From: Myxococcus guangdongensis
Lineage (GTDB): Bacteria > Myxococcota > Myxococcia > Myxococcales > Myxococcaceae
DNA: 64,000 nucleotides
Assembly: GCF_024198255.1 (NCBI RefSeq)
Contig: NZ_JAJVKW010000004.1
Coordinates: 434,001 to 498,000, forward strand
Direction: 5' to 3'
Shown here: in pieces, positions 40,350 through 49,300 of the stretch
Position numbering within the stretch: the stretch's first letter is position 1
Layout of the letters: every line of letters starts with the position of its first letter
Made by a program: the position numbers and the translations under genes
The notes under the pieces: model-generated
Databases searched by the model: none
Told to the model about the DNA's origin: nothing
Seen by the model: the letters and a program-made list of their open reading frames with translations, nothing else

Positions 40350-40991
40350 ATGGGAGACCTGGACCGCGCCGAGTACCTGTCTCGACAGGGCATCCATGAC
40401 CCCCGTGTGCTCGAGGGCATCGGGAGGCTGAGCCGGGCGGAGTTCGTGGCGGAGCACTCGCGCTCGGAGGCGGGCGTCGACGCGCCGCTGCCCATCGGCC
40501 ACGGACAGACCATCAGCCAGCCCTATGTCGTGGCGTTCATGACGCAGGCGCTGCGCCTGGAGGGGCACGAGCGGGTGCTGGAGATAGGCACGGGCTCCGG
40601 CTACCAGACGGCGCTGCTGTCGCTGTTGTGCCGCGAGGTGTTCACGGTGGAGATCATCCCGGAGCTCGCCCGCTCGGCGCGCGAGCGGCTCCACCGTCTG
40701 GGCTTCGAGAACGTGTACTTCCGCCAGGGCAACGGCGCCGAGGGCTGGCTGGAGCAGGCGCCGTTCGACGCCATCATGGTCACCGCCGCGCCGTCCGAGG
40801 TCCCTTCCTCGCTGCTCGCCCAGCTGCGACGTGGGGGCCGGATGGTGGTCCCCGTCGGGCCGCTCGAGGGGACCCAGCAGCTGCTGCTCATCCATCGGGC
40901 CAAGGAGCCGGGGCAGCTCCCCCGGGTGGAGTCCTTGTTGCCCGTGCGGTTCGTCCCCCTGACGGGGCCGACGGGGCTCCCCCAGCCTTGA
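40350..40991 (+). CDS. pcm: protein-L-isoaspartate O-methyltransferase
   Basis: A 213-residue SAM-dependent methyltransferase of normal PCMT length. Recognisable segments are DPRVLEGIGRLSRAEFV at the start, PIGHGQTISQPYVVAFM (the substrate-binding TISQP signature), VLEIGTGSGYQTALL (motif I), VFTVEIIPEL and MVTAAPSEVP (motif II), and LRRGGRMVVPVGP (motif III). It methylates isoaspartyl residues in aged proteins to start their repair. It precedes a zinc-ribbon gene by 102 bases on the same strand. surE and nlpD, frequent neighbours elsewhere, are not here. Confidence 0.93.
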   Translation: MGDLDRAEYLSRQGIHDPRVLEGIGRLSRAEFVAEHSRSEAGVDAPLPIGHGQTISQPYVVAFMTQALRLEGHERVLEIGTGSGYQTALLSLLCREVFTVEIIPELARSARERLHRLGFENVYFRQGNGAEGWLEQAPFDAIMVTAAPSEVPSSLLAQLRRGGRMVVPVGPLEGTQQLLLIHRAKEPGQLPRVESLLPVRFVPLTGPTGLPQP

Positions 40992-41093
40992 TGCGCCCGA
41001 GAGGGGAGCGGTCCGCCCGGATGCCTGGAAGCCACCAAGGGCCGAGAAGTCGCGTTGCCCCCGAACGTGGCCGCCCGCTAACGTCCCGGCATC

Positions 41094-41656
41094 ATGATCA
41101 TCTGTCCGGTCTGCGACCACGTACAGCCCGAAGGCACCGAGTGCGATGTCTGTGGGAAGCGCTTCCCGGTGACCGCCGTGGCCGCGACGCCCCCGGTGGC
41201 CCCGCTGCCTGAGCTGGAGCTGACGCCGCACGCGGGGGGCCGTGACGCGGTGAACGCGCAGCCACTGCCGGAGCTGGACATCACGCGCCTGCGCAGCGGG
41301 CCGGACCTGCCGCCGCAGGTGGTGCAGGACCTGGAGCTGACGCGCTCGGCGCCCACGGGGGACTTGCCGGTGGCGGTGCTCCCGGAGCTGGACACCGGCC
41401 GCGCGCCGGATGATGGCGTGCGCACCGCGGCCCCGCTGGGCGCCGTGGTCTGCCGCTACTGCCGCAACGTGCAGGCGCAGGGGCTGCTCTGCGACAACTG
41501 CGGCATGCGGCTGCCTCGAGCGCGCGTGGCGCCCGCCGTGGTGGCCGGGAAGCCGGGCGCGGACGGTGACGACTGGATGGCCTGCCCCTCGTGCCACACC
41601 CGGGGCCGCCCGGGTCGGGCCTGCTCCGAGTGCGGCACGCGCCTGCAGGAGAAGAC

Positions 41657-41660
<4 letters not shown>
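41094..41660 (+). CDS. triple zinc-ribbon protein
   Basis: A 188-residue protein with three treble-clef/zinc-ribbon units: CPVCDHVQPEGTECDVCG at the N-terminus, CRYCRNVQAQGLLCDNCG in the middle and CPSCHTRGRPGRACSECG near the end, each with two CxxC knuckles. Between the first two lie about 90 disordered residues carrying four similar short motifs (LPELELT, LPELDIT, QDLELT, LPELDT). The ribbon style is that of adaptor or scaffold proteins rather than enzymes. Its stop overlaps the thrC start (ATGA), so the two genes are translationally coupled, though no metabolic link is obvious. Confidence 0.75.
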
Positions 41661-42994
<1,334 letters not shown>

Positions 42995-43069
42995 CGGCGC
43001 GAGCAGGGACGGGCAGGGCGGGGCTCACCTCACGGGGAGCCGCCGCCCTCGGGCACGGCGAGGCGCGAG

Positions 43070-44191
43070 TCAGTCCGCGAGCAGCGGGACGCGCTTGTCG
43101 ATGGTGAGCCCGAAGCCCGCGAGGCCCCGGTAGGTGATGTCCGTGTTGGTCATCACCTGCAGCGTGCGCACGTTCAGGTCATTGAGGATCTGGCAGCCCA
43201 TGCCCAAATCCCGCGTCTCTTGCGGCCCGCGGCGCAGGTCGGCGCTGCCGTCCGTGTTGCGCTTGTGGTGGATGCCGAAGTCGTCCCCGTGCATGCCGGG
43301 CAGGTACACCAGGACGCCGCTGCCCTCGCGGGCGATGCGGGCCAGCGACTGATCCAGCAGCGCGTTGCAGTTGCACGTCGGCGAGCCGAACACGTCGCCC
43401 ATCGTGCAGGCCGCATGCAGGCGCACCAGGGCGCTCGGGCGGGAGGCGGGGTCTCCCTTCACCAGCACCAGCGACTTGGCGCCGTCGGGCAGCCACGTGT
43501 ACGTGAGCGCGGTGAAGTCGCCGTAGCGGGTGGTGACGGTGTGCTGGCCCGGCTCGCGGCGCACCAGCCGGTCCTTGCGGCGGCGGTACTCGATGAGGTC
43601 CGCGATGGTGATGACGCGCAGCTTGTGCTCGAGCGCGAAGGCCTGGAGGTCCGGCATCCGCATCATCGTGCCGTCGTCCTTCACCAGCTCGCACAGGATG
43701 CCCGAGGGGCCCAGGCCCGCCAGCCGGGACAGGTCCACGGTGGCCTCGGTGTGGCCCGCGCGGCGCAGCACGCCGCCCTCGCGGTAGCGCAGCGGGAAGA
43801 TGTGCCCGGGGCGCAGGAAGTCGTTGGCCTGGCTCTCCGGGTCCGCCAGCGCCAGGATGGTCTTCGCGCGGTCCGCCGCGGACACGCCCGTGGTCGTCCC
43901 GTGCCGGTAGTCCACGGACACCGTGAAGGCCGTGCGGTGGGATTCGGTGTTGTCCGACACCATCTGCGGCAGCCGCAGCGCGTCCAGCCGGTCCGCCAGC
44001 ATGGGCATGCAGACGATGCCGCTGGTGTGACGCACCATGAAGGCCAGGTGCTCGGGCGTCACCTTCTCCGCCGCCATGATGAGGTCGCCCTCGTTCTCGC
44101 GGTCCTCGTCGTCCGCGACGATGACGAACTTGCCGTCGCGGATGTCCTGGATGGCATCCTCGATGGAGGAGAGCTTGGCGTCGTGGCTCAT
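43070..44191 (-). CDS. ribB: 3,4-dihydroxy-2-butanone 4-phosphate synthase fused to a degenerate GTP cyclohydrolase II domain (RibBX-like)
   Basis: A 373-residue protein. Residues 1-205 are an intact Rib[43 protein letters not shown] and [14 protein letters not shown], which makes the four-carbon riboflavin precursor from ribulose 5-phosphate. Residues 206-373 align with GTP cyclohydrolase II and keep the three zinc cysteines ([14 protein letters not shown]), but the catalytic EGR motif is changed ([12 protein letters not shown]), the TNNPxK motif reads TNTDIT, and about 20 residues are missing. GTP cyclohydrolase activity is therefore unlikely. I chose the ATG at 44191 because it gives the normal RibB start; ATGs at 44221 and further upstream are in frame. 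No FMN riboswitch seen upstream. Confidence 0.88.
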   Translation of the reverse strand: MSHDAKLSSIEDAIQDIRDGKFVIVADDEDRENEGDLIMAAEKVTPEHLAFMVRHTSGIVCMPMLADRLDALRLPQMVSDNTESHRTAFTVSVDYRHGTTTGVSAADRAKTILALADPESQANDFLRPGHIFPLRYREGGVLRRAGHTEATVDLSRLAGLGPSGILCELVKDDGTMMRMPDLQAFALEHKLRVITIADLIEYRRRKDRLVRREPGQHTVTTRYGDFTALTYTWLPDGAKSLVLVKGDPASRPSALVRLHAACTMGDVFGSPTCNCNALLDQSLARIAREGSGVLVYLPGMHGDDFGIHHKRNTDGSADLRRGPQETRDLGMGCQILNDLNVRTLQVMTNTDITYRGLAGFGLTIDKRVPLLAD

Positions 44192-44435
44192 GGTGGCTTC
44201 GGTCCGCTCGCGGGTCTGCATGTGCAGGCGCATGTAGCGTCTAGGTCCGGGGCTGGCAAGCCAACCCGCCACCCGGCGTGCGCCCGGATGATGGGCCGGA
44301 GTAGGTCTTCCACGGGCGCTCTCTCGACTGGCCGTTGTGGTGTGGGTGGAATCCTGTGCGACCTGGAAGGTTGGAGTCCCCAGGGACGATGACTCGACGC
44401 GTGGAACAGCCTGCTGTAGGGTGTCCGGTTCCGAG

Positions 44436-44774
44436 ATGAGCGCCAACACCCAGGACTTGAGGACGCGGCTCGACCAGCTCCAGGAGAGCCTGTCCGTCCG
44501 CCAGAGCACCACCCACTTCGCCCACACCGGGGTGGCCACCATGGTGGCCCTCATGTTCGGTGGGGCGGCGGGCAAGCTGTTCTACGACTCCCTGCGCACG
44601 CCGCTGCTCGCGTGGGGCGTGGCCCTGCTGGCGGTGGTGCTGCTGGGGTACGCCTTCCGCCGCTACGTGCTGGGACGCCGGGTGCTGGCGGACGAGCTTC
44701 AGCGCTACCAGACGATGCTGGAGCTGCGCAGCCAGCTCCGGCTGGATGATCCCTCGGCGCTGCTGCCCCAGTGA
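44436..44774 (+). CDS. small membrane protein upstream of tmk
   Basis: A 112-residue protein from the ATG 44436. It has a short coiled-coil-like N-terminus (LRTRLDQLQESLSVRQ), then two hydrophobic segments (GVATMVALMFGGAAGKLFY, about 31-49, and LLAWGVALLAVVLLGYAF, about 56-73) and a charged helical C-terminus (RRVLADELQRYQTMLELRSQLRLDD). Topology looks like a hairpin with both ends in the cytoplasm. Its stop overlaps the tmk start (GTGA), indicating translational coupling. No family is recognised. Confidence 0.65.
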   Translation: MSANTQDLRTRLDQLQESLSVRQSTTHFAHTGVATMVALMFGGAAGKLFYDSLRTPLLAWGVALLAVVLLGYAFRRYVLGRRVLADELQRYQTMLELRSQLRLDDPSALLPQ

Positions 44775-45427
44775 GCGCGGCGCGCAAGGTCTCCCGTCGG
44801 GGCCGCTTCATCGTCCTGGAGGGATTGGACGGCGCCGGCACCACCACGCAGGCGGAGCGGCTGGCGGCCGCCCTGCGCGCGGAGGGCCATGGGGTGCTCA
44901 CCACGCGGGAGCCCTCGGATGGCCCGGTGGGGACGCTGATCCGCCAGGCCCTCACGGGCCGCCTGGGCCTGCCCCAGGGCGCGGGGCCGCTGACGCCCCA
45001 GACGCTGGCGCTGCTCTTCGCGGCGGACCGCACGGACCACCTCGCGGCGCGCGTGCTGCCGGCGCTGGAGGAGGGGAAGCTCGTCCTGTGCGACAGGTAC
45101 GTGTTGTCCTCGCTGGCCTATCAGGGCGCGTCCCTGCCCATGGGCTGGGTGGAGCAGGTGAACGATTACGCCGTGTCGCCGGACCTGACGCTGTTCGTGG
45201 GCGTGGCGCCGGAAGTCGCCGCGAAGCGACGTGCGGCGCGGGGTGGGGCGGCGGAGCTGTTCGAGGCGGACGAGGCGCAGCGGCGCATCGCGAAGCAGTA
45301 CCTGGCCGCCATCCGCCGCCGCGCGAAGAAGGAGCGCATCGTCCACATCGACGGTGAGCAGGGCATCGAGGCGGTGACGCAGGCCTCGCTGGTCCAGATT
45401 CGCAAGCTGCTCGGCCGTAAGCGCTGA
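44771..45427 (+). CDS. tmk: thymidylate kinase
   Basis: A 218-residue P-loop kinase. The GTG start overlaps the upstream stop. Features: P-loop region VLEGLDGAGTTTQAERLA, TREPSDGPVGTLIR for dTMP binding, DRTDHLAARVLPAL, and CDRYVLSSLAYQG (DRY motif). It phosphorylates dTMP to dTDP. Oddity: the P-loop reads GAGTTTQ, with Thr24 where the near-universal catalytic Lys of GxxGxGK(S/T) should be; the codon is ACC, not a one-base change from a lysine codon alone. The LID region (RRAARGGAAELFEADEAQRRI) is otherwise of normal type. Whether it is active or has a compensating residue cannot be read. holB, a frequent neighbour, is absent. Confidence 0.85.
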   Translation: MSAARKVSRRGRFIVLEGLDGAGTTTQAERLAAALRAEGHGVLTTREPSDGPVGTLIRQALTGRLGLPQGAGPLTPQTLALLFAADRTDHLAARVLPALEEGKLVLCDRYVLSSLAYQGASLPMGWVEQVNDYAVSPDLTLFVGVAPEVAAKRRAARGGAAELFEADEAQRRIAKQYLAAIRRRAKKERIVHIDGEQGIEAVTQASLVQIRKLLGRKR

Positions 45428-45433
45428 GGGAGC

Positions 45434-45452
45434 CGGGGGCCAGAGGCCCCCG
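45434..45452 (+). terminator. GC-rich hairpin after tmk
   Basis: CGGGGGCC at 45434-45441 pairs perfectly with GGCCCCCG at 45445-45452 around an AGA loop, seven bases after the tmk stop. No T-run follows, so it may be a Rho-type or 3'-end stabilising hairpin rather than a strict intrinsic terminator. Confidence 0.45.
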
Positions 45453-45572
45453 TGGTCCGGTGCGCCCCAGCCCCGCGGGGGAGGCCGGGCCCTTTTGAAT
45501 TCGGACATGGCGGACAGTCCCCCCGACTCGCGCCACGGAAATCCGAGCCGTTGCGGTAGAGTCCGCCGCTCC

Positions 45573-46310
45573 ATGGAGCGCACGGGCGCGGCGGCGATCA
45601 TCATCGGCAATGAGGTCCTGACGGCGAAGGTCCAGGACCAGAACGGTCCGCACCTCATCAAGAGGCTGCGCGAGGTGGGCATCCCCCTGCGTTCGGTGGA
45701 GACCATCCTGGACGACGTGGACGCCATCGTGGACGCGATGAACCGGGCGCGGCAGCGCGCGCGCTATGTGTTCACCAGCGGCGGCATCGGCCCCACCCAC
45801 GACGACGTCACGGTGCGCGCCGTGGCGCTGGCGCTGGGCAAGTCCGTGGTGCGCCTGCCGGAGATGGTGTCGCTCATCGAGGCGCGTGCTCCCGAGGGCA
45901 AGGTGACGCCGGAGGGCATGCGCCTGGCCGACGCACCCGAGGGCGCCGTGCTGCTGCCCCAGGCGGGCACGTGGTACCCGGTGCTGACGGTGGGGGACAT
46001 CTACCTGCTGCCCGGCGTGCCGCAGCTCTTCCGGATGCAGCTGGAGACGGTGCTCGCGCGCCTGAGCGGCACCCCGGTGGTGCTCCAGAACCTGTTCCTG
46101 CGGCTGGGCGAGAGCGAAATCGCGGCCGTGCTGGACCACGTGGCGCTGAACATGCCGCACGTGGCCATCGGCTCGTATCCGGAGTTCGACCCGGCCAAGG
46201 ACTACCGGGTGAAGATCACCGTCGAGGCCGGCGAGCGAGGCCCCGTGGAGGAGGCCGTCGCGCGCATCATCGGCGGCCTGCCCGACGGCGCGGTGCTGCG
46301 GCGGGAGTGA
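45573..46310 (+). CDS. CinA-type molybdopterin-binding-domain protein
   Basis: A 245-residue protein from the ATG at 45573; an upstream in-frame ATG at 45495 adds unconserved residues. It matches the MoCF_biosynth domain: AAAIIIGNEVLTAKVQDQN at the start, then FTSGGIGPTHDDVTVRAVA with the GGIGPT nucleotide/molybdopterin-binding loop, and LLPGVPQLFRMQLE. The C-terminal NMN deamidase (PncC) part of full CinA is absent; instead about 70 residues resembling the CinA middle domain follow (IAAVLDHVALNMPHVAIGSYPEF). Proteins of this short type are usually called competence/damage-inducible protein A and can have ADP-ribose pyrophosphatase activity. Convergent with the TPR gene, 27 bases apart. Confidence 0.85.
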   Translation: MERTGAAAIIIGNEVLTAKVQDQNGPHLIKRLREVGIPLRSVETILDDVDAIVDAMNRARQRARYVFTSGGIGPTHDDVTVRAVALALGKSVVRLPEMVSLIEARAPEGKVTPEGMRLADAPEGAVLLPQAGTWYPVLTVGDIYLLPGVPQLFRMQLETVLARLSGTPVVLQNLFLRLGESEIAAVLDHVALNMPHVAIGSYPEFDPAKDYRVKITVEAGERGPVEEAVARIIGGLPDGAVLRRE

Positions 46311-46337
46311 CGAAGCCCCCCGCCGCGCCCGGCGAAA

Positions 46338-49300
46338 CTACAGCGACAGCCCCAGCCGCTGGCGCAGCCGGAAGAAGTCGTCGGTGAAGGACCAGGACAC
46401 CAGGGTGCGCAGCCGCTCACCCTCGCGCACGGCCTGAATCACCGGCTCGGCAGAGTCCAGCTTCGCGCCCGCGAAGTTCGGGTCCTCGCGCAGCACCATG
46501 CCCAGGCCCACGGACACGTCGCCGGCCATCAGCAGACCCGCGCGGTCCGCCGAGTAGTCCAGCGCGTCCAGCCACGGCGCCAGCTCCAGCTTCTGCACGT
46601 CACCCAGCGACAGCGCGGGCACCTCCAGCGCCTTGATGGCCTTGCGGGAGAACGCCTTGCGCAGCTGCTTCACCGCCTCGTCGTTGCGCCGGCCCAGCGC
46701 GGAGAAGTTCTGCGCGTGGATGCGGATGGCGTTGCCGAACAGGTCCGCCGTCTCGCCCTGCGACAGCTTCTCCAGCACGGCCGCCTTGTTGAGCAGGCCC
46801 AGCGCCGCGCGGCCCAGGAGGAACTTCTGCTCGCGCGCGTTGAAGCGCCGCACCACGTCCTGGCCGATGCACACCGACATGGGCTCGGTCGTCTCCAGCA
46901 CCGTGAGCCCGCGCCGCGCCTGGTACGCGTCGAACTCCTCCACGCCGAACACCTGCGCCACCGTGCGCACGGCCTTGTACACCGCGCTGTCCGGCTTGAG
47001 CTTGTCCGTCTTCGGGTTGACGCCGACGATGTCGAAGCTCGGTGGGTAGACCTTCTCCAGCTGGTCCCCCATCGCTCGCAGCACCTCCAGCAGCGGACCC
47101 CGGACGCCCGGATGCATCAGCACCGTGTCCACGTCCGTCGACGTCAGCGCCTCGCGAGCCTCCTGCGCCAGCCGCGCGCGGCCCTCCGTGTAGAAGGCCA
47201 GCTCCACCTCGTTCGTCGAGCGCAGGAACTGGAGCACCGACGCCACGCAGAACGCCTTGTCCAGCTGCTTGAGGCCCTCCCAGAGCTTGAACAGCGCATG
47301 CAGGCTGTCCACCCGCGTCGGGTCCTGGCGGAGGATCTGCTTGTGCTCCTCGATGGCCATCGGCACGGACGACGTGTCGCGCGCGTACAGCCCGGCCAGC
47401 GCGAAGCGGGCCGTGAGATTGGCGCCGTCCGCGTCCACCACCTGGCGGTACAACCCGGTGGCGCGGGCGGGCTCGGACAGGGCGCCCGCGTACAGCTCCG
47501 CCACGCGAATCCGCAGCGCGCTCGCGCGGCGCGGGTCCGTGGACGCGGAGGCCTGGGCCTCCAACAGCTGCGCCAGCTCCGGCAGGTTCCGCGCGCGCTC
47601 GTACAGCGTCACCAGCTTGTCGATGAGCGTGGTGTCGCCCGGCGACAGCTCCAGCGCGCGGCGGTACAGCGGCGTGGCCGCGGCCGCGTCACCCAGGCCC
47701 TCGTCATACGTGCGCGCCAGCTCCAGCGTGAAGCGCGCGCGGGCGTCCGGGGACAGCTCCTGCTGCAAGAGCTTGTGCAGGCAGTCCACCGCGCCCGCGT
47801 AGTTGCGCGCCTGCGTGTGCAGCGTGGACAGCCGCTCCAGCGCCTCCTGGTGCCGGGGCTGCGAGGCGAGCACCGTCATCAGATACGCGATGGCGCGCGT
47901 CGCGTCGTTCAGGTGCGTCTGGTACAGCGTGCCCAGCGTGAGGTGGAAGGGCGCGAGCGTGCGCACGTCCCCACCCAGCTGCACGCGCTGGGTCAGCATG
48001 GCGGCGGCCTCCGCGTACTGCTGGGCCTCCAGGAGCAGGGAGGCGCGCAGCTCCAGCGCCTCGATGTGGCCCGGCTGCGCCGACAGCGCCTTCTCCAGCA
48101 GCGCCACCGCGCGCGGCTTGTCTCCCAGCGCCCCGTGGTGCAGCCGCGCCGCGCTCACGAAGCCCGTGGCCGCGGCGACGTGGTCCTTCTGCGCGAGCTT
48201 CGCCTCGGCGCGCCGCTCGTGCAGCGCGGCCAGGTCCGCCGAGCCGCCCCGGTGCGCCAGCAGCTCCTCCAGGCCCGCCTGCGCGGCCGGGTGCAGCGGG
48301 TCTCTCTCCAGCGCCTGCTTGTAGAGCGCCGCCGCGCCGTCGGTGTCCTTCTGGATGAGCGACGCCAGCCGCGCCGCGCCGATGAACGCGTCGATGGCGC
48401 CGCGCGGGTCCTTGCTCAGCCGCGCCTCGGCCTCCAGCGCCGAGCGGGCCTCGGCCGCGTCTCCGCGCCGCATCGCCACGCGACGGGTGCCCTGGAGCGC
48501 CGGGATGCACTGCGGCTGCAGCTCCAGCGCCTGCTTGTAGAGGGCCGCCGCGCGCTCCAGGTCCCCGAAGCGCGTCTCCGCGAGCTCGGCCGTGCGCAGC
48601 AGCATCTCCAGCGCCTCGTCCGCGTCGCGCGCGTGCGCCAGCCGCAGCGTGTACAGCCGGGCCAGGCCCGACACGTCCCCGGCCAGCTTGAGCGAGCGCT
48701 CCAGCGCGAACGCGAGCCGCGCGTCACCCGGGTCCGCCTCGAAGGCGCGCTTGTACGCCTCCAGCGTGCCCTCCGCGGGGCCCTTGTCCAGGTCCACCAC
48801 GGCGGACAGCCGCAGCGCGGTGGCCAGGCGAGGGTCGTTCACCCGCTCGGCGATGCGCTGCCGCAGCTCCGCGCGGCGCGGACGGTCCGACGCGCGGATG
48901 CGCTCCAGCAGGGTGAGGGCGGTGAGGTTGCCCGCGTCCAGGCCGAGCACGGCCTCGCAGCACAGCGCCGCGCGCGAGGGCTCCTGGAAGCGGTCCAGGT
49001 ACAGCCGCGCCAGCTTCAGGTACGCCGTCACCTTGGCCGCGGGCGTGTTGCCCACCTGCGTCTCGCGGTCCAGGATGGCGACCAGCTCCTTGACGTTGTC
49101 CTGCGACAGGAACAGCCGCTCCAGCGCGCGCAGCGTGGCGGCGTGGCCCGGCGTCAGCCGCAGCACCTCCTGGTAGGTCTCGATGGCCAGGTCCGGGCGG
49201 CGCAGCGCCTCCTCCCAGATGACCGCGGCCTGGAACAGCGCGTTGGCCCGCTCCAGCGGGTCCGTGCGGTTGGCGGCCTCCTCGCGCAGCATCGCGACCA

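Noticed and set aside
44192-44435. FMN riboswitch upstream of ribB
   Set aside because: The conserved FMN-aptamer words were not found on the minus strand of this gap.
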